Below are positions 1 to 8,048 of a stretch of 8,229 nt of DNA, piece by piece (positions within the stretch are counted from its first letter, which is position 1; each line of letters opens with the position of its first letter). The DNA is taken from NCBI GenBank assembly GCA_022713905.1, contig JAIHTM010000105.1, forward strand, positions 1-8,229, given 5' to 3'. The notes under the pieces are model-generated. The model searched no databases. It saw nothing but the letters and a program-made list of their open reading frames with translations, and was not told where the DNA came from. The stretch is from Collinsella sp. (lineage in GTDB: Bacteria; Actinomycetota; Coriobacteriia; Coriobacteriales; Coriobacteriaceae). A program made the translations under genes and the position numbers.

Positions 1-30
1 CACCATGTGATGCATTGGGGTCAGGTTACT

Positions 31-61
31 TTGCACCAAATCCATCCGGGTGGGGTATATT
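31..61 (+). promoter_or_regulatory. Candidate promoter for murB
   Basis: A TTGCAC hexamer at 31-36 and TATATT at 56-61 resemble sigma-70 -35 and -10 boxes, but the 19-nt spacer is longer than ideal. Transcription from here would give a leader of roughly 35-40 nt before the ATG at 105. This is inferred from hexamer matching only. Transcription could equally enter from upstream of the window. Confidence 0.3.
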
Positions 62-89
62 GCATTCGATTAATGAAAACGACCACCAT

Positions 90-96
90 AAGGCGG
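90..96 (+). promoter_or_regulatory. Ribosome binding site of murB
   Basis: AAGGCGG lies 8 nt before the ATG at 105. It supports that ATG over the in-frame TTG at 15, whose extra 30 residues do not look like MurB sequence. Confidence 0.6.
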
Positions 97-104
97 ATAT
101 TCGT

Positions 105-1067
105 ATGCACGAGAACGACTTTTTTAACGAGGACCTGCTCTGCGCGCTCGCCGGTGTTGCCGGCGAGGACAACGTGCTCATGAGCGAGCCCATGCGCGAG
201 CACACCACGTTTAAGATCGGCGGCCCGGCCGATGTCTTTGTCACGCCCGACACCGAGCAGGGCCTCGTCGCCACGCTCGATACCTGCTATCGCTGCGATC
301 TGCCGCTCACCATCGTGGGCAACGGCTCCGACCTGCTCGTCGGTGACAAGGGTATCCGCGGTGTCGTCGTGGCACTGGGCGAAGGCCTCTCTAACATCAC
401 CGTCGACGGCACGCATGTTACGGCAGCAGCCGGCGCCTTGCTTTCCGATGTCGCCGCGGCTGCCGCCGAAGCCTGCCTCACCGGCATGGAGCCCCTCTCG
501 GGCATCCCCGGCTCGGTCGGCGGCGCCTGCTATATGAACGCCGGTGCCTACGGCGCCTGCATGGCCGATGTTTTGGAGTCCGTGCGCGTCTATAAGCCCG
601 CCCGCGCGCTCGACGACGGCACCCGCGGCAGCGGCAATATCATTGAGTTCGATGTCGACGAGCTTAACCTGGGCTATCGCAAGAGCCGCATCGCCGACGA
701 CGGCTTCATCGTGCTTTCGGCCACCTTCAATCTCGCTCCGGGCAACGCCGCGATGATCAAGGCCGACATGGACGACTACCGCCAACGCCGCGAGGACAAG
801 CAGCCGCTCGACATGCCGAGCGCCGGTTCCACTTTCAAGCGCCCCGAGGGCCACTTCGCCGGCAAGCTCATCATGGACGCCGGCCTGCGCGGCCACGCTA
901 TCGGCGGCGCCCAGGTGAGCGAGAAGCACTGCGGCTTCATCGTCAACGCCGATCACGCCACCGCTGCCGACGTCGACAAACTCATCCGCCACATCCAAGC
1001 AACCGTCAAAGACCAATTCGGAGTAGACCTACAACCCGAAGTCCACCGAGTCGGCGAATTCCTCTAA
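105..1067 (+). CDS. murB: UDP-N-acetylenolpyruvoylglucosamine reductase (MurB)
   Basis: This cytosolic FAD enzyme uses NADPH to reduce UDP-GlcNAc-enolpyruvate to UDP-MurNAc, the second committed step of peptidoglycan precursor synthesis. The 320-residue product shows the family signatures in order: HTTFKIGGPAD (33-43), the FAD-binding GNGSDLLVGDKG segment (72-83), GMEPLSGIPGSVGGACYMNAGAYG (127-150), YRKSR (191-195), PSAGSTFKRPEG (238-249) and PEVHRVGEFL near the C-terminus. S242 and E312 align with the catalytic Ser and Glu of E. coli MurB. Its compact length suits the type II enzymes of Gram-positive bacteria. The start at 105 was chosen from the ribosome binding site and normal family length. 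It converges with a cell-wall hydrolase gene and its stop codon abuts a bidirectional terminator. Identification is secure; the exact start is slightly less so. Confidence 0.96.
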   Translation: MHENDFFNEDLLCALAGVAGEDNVLMSEPMREHTTFKIGGPADVFVTPDTEQGLVATLDTCYRCDLPLTIVGNGSDLLVGDKGIRGVVVALGEGLSNITVDGTHVTAAAGALLSDVAAAAAEACLTGMEPLSGIPGSVGGACYMNAGAYGACMADVLESVRVYKPARALDDGTRGSGNIIEFDVDELNLGYRKSRIADDGFIVLSATFNLAPGNAAMIKADMDDYRQRREDKQPLDMPSAGSTFKRPEGHFAGKLIMDAGLRGHAIGGAQVSEKHCGFIVNADHATAADVDKLIRHIQATVKDQFGVDLQPEVHRVGEFL

Positions 1068-1074
1068 TAAAAAA

Positions 1075-1096
1075 GAAGGCCCCGAAAGGGGCCTTC
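1075..1096. terminator. Bidirectional intrinsic terminator between murB and the hydrolase gene
   Basis: A 9-bp perfect stem (GAAGGCCCC / GGGGCCTTC) closes on a GAAA loop at 1084-1087. On the minus strand it is followed by six T residues (positions 1074-1069), a strong terminator for the hydrolase transcript. On the plus strand the tail is the weaker CGCCATATTTATT, so it probably also ends murB. The minus-strand U-tract borders the murB stop codon directly. Confidence 0.85.
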
Positions 1097-1148
1097 GCCA
1101 TATTTATTCAGATAAACCAGTCCGGTGTGCAGCGCCCCGAACCCGAGA

Positions 1149-1284
1149 GGGCCGCGTGCCCGCCCGCAATATATTTGATTGATCGCGAGTTCCGCACGCA
1201 AAGAAGGCCACTTAATGTGGCCTTCGTCTTGCGCAGGACTGCCCGAGCAGGCAATCAAATATATTGCGGGCGGGCACGCGGCCC
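1149..1284. repeat. Perfect 33-bp inverted repeat around a hairpin
   Basis: The arms at 1149-1181 and 1252-1284 are exact reverse complements over 33 bp. The outer half is GC-rich (GGGCCGCGTGCCCGCCCGC) and the inner half AT-rich (AATATATTTGATTG). Both boundaries end in mismatches. The 70-nt interior is itself roughly palindromic, with the 1203-1225 hairpin near its centre, so the whole 136 bp could form one long, interrupted hairpin in DNA or RNA. I see no target-site duplication flanking the arms and no credible gene inside. It lies in the 3' region shared by two convergent genes. It could be an extragenic palindromic repeat, a MITE-like element, an invertible segment or an extended terminator; the sequence alone does not decide. 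Confidence 0.9.
1203..1225. terminator. Second terminator-like hairpin inside the inverted repeat
   Basis: A 9-bp perfect stem GAAGGCCAC / GTGGCCTTC closes on a 5-nt TTAAT loop. Read on the minus strand it ends in CTTTGCG, a short U-run, so it would be the first and weaker terminator met by the hydrolase transcript. The GAAGGCC/GGCCTTC stem edges match those of the 1075-1096 hairpin. Confidence 0.55.
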
Positions 1285-1292
1285 AGTCGGCT

Positions 1293-2498
1293 TTACGACA
1301 GCGCAATACCGCCGAGCCAGCCCCAGCGCACGCCAGAGCCAGTGCCGTAGAACCCAATGAACGAGTCAAGCGACTTAGACGTAATGGCGCCCTCGTTGCT
1401 CATAACGATGCCGCCGCCAACATAGATGCCCACGTGTCCGTACAGCAGACCCGGCGTACCGGTGCCACTGTGCGACGAGTCGGCCACGATCATGCCCACC
1501 TGCAGCGCCGAACGATCGGAGCTGTAGCACCAGGCGTTAAACATGTCGCACGCGTTGCCGCCAAAGTAGCCCACGCCGGCGTTGCGGAAAACGTTGGTGA
1601 CCCAGGCAGCACACCAGTTCAGGCCAGGCGAAGGCGTGGAGTAGCATGCATTGACGACAGCCTGCTGCTTGCCCGAGCCGGCATTCTGCTGCGGGGTGCC
1701 GCCGGCATACGAGCCGCCACCCGAGCTTGAACCACCCGAGTAGGAATTGTTCTTGTTTGCGGCAGCCGCGGCAGCGGCAGCCTTCTTGGCAGCCTCCTCG
1801 GCCTGAGCGGCAGCAAGAATCTCGGAATCGCGCTGGGCCATGAGCTCCTTGACATCGTCGGAGAGGCCGTTCAGAACCGTCTGGACCTCCTGCTGCTTGG
1901 CCTGCATGTCCTGCATCTGAGCAGTCTGCTGGTCCTTGAGCTTCTCCAAGTCGGCTTTTTGCGACTCGAGCTCGGACTTCTGCGTATCGAGCTCTTTCTG
2001 GATGGTCTGGATGTCCTCGATGGCGTCGCGGTCGCTCTTGTTGATCTTCTCGACGTAATGCGCGTTGGCGACGAGCTCCTCAAACGAACCAGAAGCGAGC
2101 AGCAACGACAAGATGTTGGTGCCGCCCGACTTGTAGCTGGCGGCAACGCGATCGGAAAGGTCGTTGCGCTTCTTCTTGAGCTCGGCCTTCTTTTCATCGA
2201 TCTGGGCCTGCGTGTCGTCAATCTTGCCCTGGACATTCTCGATGTCGTTGAGGGTCTGGGCATTCTTGTTGGCCAGCGCCGCATACTCATTTGCGATGCT
2301 GTCGAGCTGGGCCTGAACCTCGTCGAGCTGGGCCTGGGCGGCATTCAGTTTATCGGTGGTTTCTTTGGAAGCCTCCGCCGCATGGGCGCGAGCGGGCAGG
2401 CCAAAAAGAACTGCCGCAGAAGCGGCGCCGAACAGGGCCTTGAGGGCAGTGCGGCGCGAGAGCTCCTGGGAAAGGATGGAATCGCTGTTTGGTGACAT
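1293..2498 (-). CDS. Secreted coiled-coil peptidoglycan hydrolase (PcsB/CwlO-like N-terminus, CHAP or NlpC/P60-like C-terminus)
   Basis: This is a predicted exported murein hydrolase of the type used in septum or side-wall remodelling. The 401-residue product begins with a signal peptide: SRRTALK at 14-20 resembles a twin-arginine motif, then a hydrophobic stretch, and AHA|AE (cleavage near residue 40). Residues about 45-235 are heptad-rich coiled coil, including an SYKSGGTNILSLLLASGSFEEL segment (121-142) typical of PcsB/CwlO-like regulatory domains. An Ala/Lys-rich stretch and a Gly/Ser linker (about 235-275) lead to the cysteine-peptidase domain, with NWCAAWVTNVFRNAG (C296 likely nucleophile) and GHVGIYVGGG (H355 likely catalytic His). 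N368/E369 may supply the third residue. Three more cysteines (285, 317, 324) could form disulfides after export. GGAG 5 nt before the ATG supports the start. The bond cleaved cannot be assigned from sequence. Confidence 0.88.
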   Translation of the reverse strand: MSPNSDSILSQELSRRTALKALFGAASAAVLFGLPARAHAAEASKETTDKLNAAQAQLDEVQAQLDSIANEYAALANKNAQTLNDIENVQGKIDDTQAQIDEKKAELKKKRNDLSDRVAASYKSGGTNILSLLLASGSFEELVANAHYVEKINKSDRDAIEDIQTIQKELDTQKSELESQKADLEKLKDQQTAQMQDMQAKQQEVQTVLNGLSDDVKELMAQRDSEILAAAQAEEAAKKAAAAAAAANKNNSYSGGSSSGGGSYAGGTPQQNAGSGKQQAVVNACYSTPSPGLNWCAAWVTNVFRNAGVGYFGGNACDMFNAWCYSSDRSALQVGMIVADSSHSGTGTPGLLYGHVGIYVGGGIVMSNEGAITSKSLDSFIGFYGTGSGVRWGWLGGIALS

Positions 2499-2519
2499 AT
2501 GTACTCCGTTACATGCTTA

Positions 2520-2570
2520 TTTATATGTCGCTCAACTCATACATATTAGCGTACATATGGCGCGTCCCAA
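2520..2570 (-). promoter_or_regulatory. Candidate promoter region of the hydrolase gene
   Basis: On the minus strand TTGGGA (2570-2565) and TAATAT (2548-2543) are 16 nt apart and make a weak sigma-70 pair. A better isolated -10-like box, TATAAA (2525-2520), lacks a good -35. The surrounding AT-rich stretch contrasts with the GC-rich genes and fits a promoter region, but the exact start site is uncertain. Confidence 0.35.
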
Positions 2571-2721
2571 CGATTTCCACGAACGGCAGGAAACTGCAAG
2601 GTCAGCGGCTCGTAAGCAAATGCCAAAGATCAGGTTATGCGTACGCAAGCTCTTCTATGAGTACGTTAGCACAATCCTCTGCTTTTCCTACAGCGCACGA
2701 TTTGGGCGTCCCTGCCTGCGC

Positions 2722-2727
2722 TATACT
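2722..2727 (+). promoter_or_regulatory. Candidate -10 box of the galE promoter
   Basis: TATACT matches the -10 consensus at five of six positions and lies 37 nt before the galE ATG. No convincing -35 is found at 16-18 nt upstream (the sequence there is near GATTTGGG), so the promoter may be weak or need an activator. Confidence 0.4.
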
Positions 2728-2764
2728 CCCCTGAAGAAGTGTTCCTGATTCGATAGGAGACTAC

Positions 2765-3826
2765 ATGTCCAAAGCACTCGACCCCAAAGACACCTGTGTC
2801 CTCGTTACCGGTGGCGCCGGCTTTATCGGCTCGCACACCGTCGTTCAGCTGCTCGAGGGTGGCTACCAGGTCGTCATCGTCGATGATCTCTCCAACTCCA
2901 GCGCAGTCGCCGTCGACCGCGTCAAGACCATCGTGGGCGACGAGGCCGCCAAGAACCTCACCTTCTACGAGGCCAACGTGCTCGACCGCGATGCGATGAA
3001 CAAGATCTTCGATACCCATCAGATCGACCGCGTCATCCACTTTGCCGGCTTTAAGGCCGTCGGCGAGTCGGTGAGCAAGCCCGTCGAGTACTACCACAAC
3101 AACATCGAGAACACCCTGGTGCTCATCGACGTCATGCGCAACCATGGCTGCAAGTCCATCATCTTCTCGAGCTCCTCGACCGTCTACGGCGACCCGGACA
3201 ACCCGCCCGTCACCGAGGAGGATCCTAAGAAGCCCGCGACCAACCCCTATGGTTGGACCAAGTGGATGATCGAGCAGATCCTTATGGACGTCCACACCGC
3301 CGACCCCGAGTGGGACGTCGTGCTACTCCGTTATTTCAATCCCATCGGCGCCCATCCGTCGGGCCTGATCGGCGAGGATCCCAAGGGCATCCCCAACAAC
3401 CTGGTGCCCTATGTCGCCCAGGTCGCCGTGGGCAAGCTCGAGGCCGTTCAGGTCTTTGGCAACGACTACCCCACCCCCGACGGCACCGGCGTGCGCGATT
3501 ACATCCACGTGTGCGATCTGGCATCTGGTCACGTGGCCGCCCTTAACTGGATGAACGGCAAGACCGGCGTCGAGATCTTTAACTTGGGCACCGGCACCGG
3601 CACCTCGGTACTCGAGGTCGTCGCCGCCTTCTCCAAGGCTTGTGGCAAGGAGCTGCCCTACGTGATCCGCGAGCGCCGCGCCGGCGACATCGCTGCCAAC
3701 TGGTGCGATGCCTCCAAGGCCGAGCGCATGATGGGCTGGAAGGCCCAGTACGACATCGCGGACATGTGCCGCGATAGCTGGAACTGGCAGAGCCACAACC
3801 CCAACGGCTTCGCCGACGCCGAGTAG
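2765..3826 (+). CDS. galE: UDP-glucose 4-epimerase (GalE)
   Basis: This NAD-dependent cytosolic epimerase of the extended SDR family interconverts UDP-galactose and UDP-glucose in the Leloir pathway and supplies UDP-galactose for surface glycans. The 353-residue protein has normal length. It shows the Rossmann motif VTGGAGFIGSH (14-24), HFAGFKAVGES (92-102), FSSSSTVYG (134-142, with S137 at the catalytic Ser position), Y162-x3-K166, and RYFNPIGAHPSG and FGNDYPTPDGTGVRDYIHV further on, closely matching E. coli GalE. At the position of E. coli Tyr299 (human Cys307) it has N312, in GDIAANWCDASKA, a smaller residue than Tyr. AGGAG ends 5 nt before the ATG. It stands alone between a divergent promoter region and its own terminator, so it is probably monocistronic despite sharing direction with malQ and glgP. 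Confidence 0.97.
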   Translation: MSKALDPKDTCVLVTGGAGFIGSHTVVQLLEGGYQVVIVDDLSNSSAVAVDRVKTIVGDEAAKNLTFYEANVLDRDAMNKIFDTHQIDRVIHFAGFKAVGESVSKPVEYYHNNIENTLVLIDVMRNHGCKSIIFSSSSTVYGDPDNPPVTEEDPKKPATNPYGWTKWMIEQILMDVHTADPEWDVVLLRYFNPIGAHPSGLIGEDPKGIPNNLVPYVAQVAVGKLEAVQVFGNDYPTPDGTGVRDYIHVCDLASGHVAALNWMNGKTGVEIFNLGTGTGTSVLEVVAAFSKACGKELPYVIRERRAGDIAANWCDASKAERMMGWKAQYDIADMCRDSWNWQSHNPNGFADAE

Positions 3827-3848
3827 CAAAAACCTACATACCGCTCTT

Positions 3849-3882
3849 GCCCCGATCTCACGTTGTGAGGTCGGGGCTTTTT
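3849..3882 (+). terminator. Intrinsic terminator of galE
   Basis: A 13-bp stem (3849-3861 with 3865-3877, one T-G wobble) with a GTT loop is followed by TTTTT. This is a strong Rho-independent terminator that separates galE from malQ. Confidence 0.92.
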
Positions 3883-3931
3883 CATGGCATGTAACCATTC
3901 GCCGAAAATCGACCAACTTTTTTATCTTGCC

Positions 3932-3961
3932 TGTACATGTTTAAACAACATGTTTTACAAT
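3932..3961 (+). promoter_or_regulatory. Candidate malQ promoter -10 with overlapping palindromic operator
   Basis: TACAAT at 3956-3961 is a good -10 box, about 85 nt before the malQ ATG. Just upstream, ACATGTT (3935-3941) and AACATGT (3947-3953) are exact inverted arms around 5 nt. TGTA (3932-3935) and TACA (3956-3959) extend the dyad imperfectly, and GTTTAAAC (3939-3946) is itself palindromic. The dyad occupies the -10/-35 spacer, where a repressor would block polymerase. A maltodextrin-responsive regulator is a reasonable inference, but no regulator gene is present and the site lacks the central CG usual for LacI-family operators. The nearest -35-like box, TTGCCT (3927-3932), is 23 nt away and too far. 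Confidence 0.45.
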
Positions 3962-4033
3962 AGGCGTATCGAATCAGGACATCGGAGGCGGACTGCACAC
4001 CCATCGGCAGGCCGACCCCACAACAAGAAGGTT

Positions 4034-4038
4034 GGTGA
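4034..4038 (+). promoter_or_regulatory. Ribosome binding site of malQ
   Basis: GGTGA matches part of the anti-Shine-Dalgarno complement and lies 8 nt before the ATG at 4047. In-frame TTG (4032) and GTG (4035) overlap or adjoin it. AAGAAGG (4025-4031) is too close to serve them well (spacing 0 and 3 nt), so ATG 4047 is preferred. Confidence 0.55.
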
Positions 4039-4046
4039 GCGCATTC

Positions 4047-5552
4047 ATGGAGCGTGCAAGCGGCGTCCTCATGCCCGTCTCATCTCTGCCCGGACCATAC
4101 GGAATCGGCGGCTTTGGCTGGAATGCCTACGACTTCGTCGATTTTCTCGCCTTGTGCAAACAACATTACTGGCAGATTCTGCCCCTTACGACGACCAGCT
4201 ATGGCGATTCGCCCTATCAGTCGTTCTCGGCCCGCGCAGGCAACCCCAACTTTATCGACTTTGCCGAGCTTATCGAGGCAGGGTATCTGGAGCAGCGCGA
4301 TATCGATGGCGTGTACCTGGGTTCTAACCCCAGTAACGTCGACTACGGTGCCATCTTTGGCGGCCGCCGTCAGATTCTCGACCGCGCCGCCGAGCGCTTT
4401 GCTGCCGACAAGCCGGCCGATTTCGATGACTTTATCCAGGCCAACGAGGACTGGCTCATCCCCTACTGTGAGTTCATGACCGTCAAAGAGGAGTGCGGTC
4501 TCAAGGCGTTTTGGGAGTGGCCCGCGGAGCTCCGCACCCGCGGTGAGGCTTCCGCCAAGGTCTGCGCCGACCATCCGGCGCGTATGCTCTACCACCAGAT
4601 GACGCAGTACTTCTTCGACCGCCAGTGGAACCGCCTCAAGGCCTATGCCAACGAGCGCGACATTCTCATCATCGGCGACCTGCCCATCTATGTCTCGCGT
4701 GACTCCGTCGAGATGTGGGCGACGCCTGAGCTCTTTAAGATCGACGCCGCCGGCAATCCCGTGAGCGTCGCCGGCACGCCGCCCGACCAGTTCTCGGCCA
4801 CCGGCCAGTACTGGGGCAACCCCATCTACGACTGGGACGCTATGGAGTCCGATGGCTTCTCCTGGTGGGAGGGCCGCATTCGCGCCGCCCTCGACATGTA
4901 CGACGTCATCCGCCTGGATCACTTCCGCGGCTTCGAGGCCTATTGGGAGGTGCCGTTCTCCTCGCCCGATTCGTCCTACGGTTCGTGGACGCAGGGCCCC
5001 GGCCTCAAGTTCTTCAAGACGCTCGAGGAAAAGCTCGGCACGCTGCCCATCATCGCCGAGGACCTGGGCTTCCTCACCCCCGGCGTCATCGACATGCGCG
5101 ACAACTCGGGCTTCCCCGGCATGAAGATCCTGCAGTTTGCCTTTGAGGGTACCAACTCGTACTACCTGCCGCATAACTACATCGCCAACACCGTCGCCTA
5201 TGTGGGCACCCACGACAACGAGACGTCGCGCGGTTGGTTTGAGGGAACGGCCACCCCGCGTCAACGCGAGCAGGCAGCCCTGTACACCCATCAGCAGGCC
5301 GGCGAACCCATGGCAGATGCACTCAATCGCACCATCGCCGCCAGCGTGAGTGACACGTGCATCTACACCATGCAGGACCTGCTCAACTTGGGCAACGAGG
5401 CGCGCATCAACACCCCTGCCACGCTGGGCGGCAACTGGACCTGGCGCATGCTCGACGGCGCCATCACCCGCGAGCTCGAGCACAAACTCACCGACTGGAC
5501 CGAGACCTACTTCCGCATCCCGTCGGAAGCCGAAATCAAGCTTCCTCAATAG
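4047..5552 (+). CDS. malQ: 4-alpha-glucanotransferase (amylomaltase, MalQ)
   Basis: This GH77 disproportionating enzyme transfers glucan segments between maltodextrins, releasing glucose and building longer chains usable by phosphorylase. The 501-residue product has the usual bacterial length. It opens with RASGVLMPVSSLPGPYGIGGFG (3-24) and contains SPYQSFSARAGNP (55-67), GDLPIYV (210-216) and GTPPDQFSATGQYWGNPIY (243-261). The catalytic triad is visible: RLDHFRG (D291, nucleophile), IIAEDLG (E338, acid/base) and VGTHDNETSRGW (D390), close to positions 293, 340 and 395 of Thermus amylomaltase. The start follows the GGTGA site and the family N-terminus. It lies directly upstream of glgP on the same strand, with a 128-nt gap holding a GC-rich stem, so the two are probably one operon for glycogen or maltodextrin use. 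Its transcription is probably controlled at the palindrome at 3932-3959. Confidence 0.96.
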   Translation: MERASGVLMPVSSLPGPYGIGGFGWNAYDFVDFLALCKQHYWQILPLTTTSYGDSPYQSFSARAGNPNFIDFAELIEAGYLEQRDIDGVYLGSNPSNVDYGAIFGGRRQILDRAAERFAADKPADFDDFIQANEDWLIPYCEFMTVKEECGLKAFWEWPAELRTRGEASAKVCADHPARMLYHQMTQYFFDRQWNRLKAYANERDILIIGDLPIYVSRDSVEMWATPELFKIDAAGNPVSVAGTPPDQFSATGQYWGNPIYDWDAMESDGFSWWEGRIRAALDMYDVIRLDHFRGFEAYWEVPFSSPDSSYGSWTQGPGLKFFKTLEEKLGTLPIIAEDLGFLTPGVIDMRDNSGFPGMKILQFAFEGTNSYYLPHNYIANTVAYVGTHDNETSRGWFEGTATPRQREQAALYTHQQAGEPMADALNRTIAASVSDTCIYTMQDLLNLGNEARINTPATLGGNWTWRMLDGAITRELEHKLTDWTETYFRIPSEAEIKLPQ

Positions 5553-5600
5553 GAGCTACCGCGCCCGGCCCCTCCCCACCGTGCGGACGCGCTTGCTTTT

Positions 5601-5640
5601 CCCGCGCGAGGCCACCCCAATCCCCTCGCGCGGGCTTCTT
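5601..5640 (+). terminator. GC-rich intercistronic stem-loop between malQ and glgP
   Basis: An 11-bp perfect stem, CCCGCGCGAGG (5601-5611) with CCTCGCGCGGG (5624-5634), has a 12-nt loop and is followed by CTTCTT. The U-tract is broken by C residues, so it should be a leaky terminator or an mRNA-stabilising or processing stem rather than a full stop. It could set a malQ:glgP ratio. I see no convincing separate glgP promoter downstream of it. Confidence 0.55.
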
Positions 5641-5670
5641 ATGAATTGCAGACATGAAACAACCCATCAC

Positions 5671-5675
5671 AGGAG
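5671..5675 (+). promoter_or_regulatory. Ribosome binding site of glgP
   Basis: AGGAG lies 5 nt before the ATG at 5681. It rules against the in-frame ATG at 5654, whose extension would contain this site. Confidence 0.85.
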
Positions 5676-5680
5676 AAAAC

Positions 5681-7948
<2,268 letters not shown>

Positions 7949-7976
7949 TTTCGTTTCCTTTACCCATCCTCTTGAA

Positions 7977-8008
7977 AGCGGAGTCGTGGCAACGCGGCTC
8001 CGCTTTTT
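7977..8008 (+). terminator. Intrinsic terminator of glgP
   Basis: A 12-bp stem (7977-7988 with 7993-8004, two G-T wobbles) is capped by a GCAA tetraloop of the stable GNRA type and followed by a T-run at 8004-8008. It starts 28 nt after the glgP stop and ends the malQ-glgP transcript. Confidence 0.9.
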
Positions 8009-8048
8009 GTGCCCGCACGCTACCCTGTGACCCGACTCGACCAAACAA

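Noticed and set aside
15..104. N-terminal extension of MurB from the TTG at 15
   Set aside because: The added 30 residues have no MurB character, and the ATG at 105 has a good ribosome site at proper spacing.
1149..1284. Phase-variable invertible promoter
   Set aside because: The interior holds a hairpin and no clear promoter boxes, and both neighbouring genes point towards it, so a flip would not switch their initiation. An invertible terminator remains a possibility and is noted as such.
1064..1369. Small protein genes on either strand through the 1149-1284 region
   Set aside because: These open frames run through the inverted repeat, a terminator and the end of the hydrolase gene, lack a good ribosome site, and encode mirrored residues caused only by the repeat.
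2356..2748. Plus-strand small ORFs across the hydrolase/galE intergenic region
   Set aside because: They overlap the hydrolase coding start and the promoter region, lack a convincing ribosome site, and show no domain-like composition.
3962..4046. Riboswitch or leader peptide in the 85-nt malQ leader
   Set aside because: I see only short, weak stems and no ATG-led reading frame with its own ribosome site; GGAGG at 3984-3988 is not followed by a usual start codon.
4080..5549. A 489-codon minus-strand frame opposite malQ, and similar long minus-strand frames opposite murB, galE and glgP
   Set aside because: Each lies entirely opposite a gene with full family motifs. Long antisense frames are expected from third-position GC bias, and their translations are low-complexity and unlike known families.
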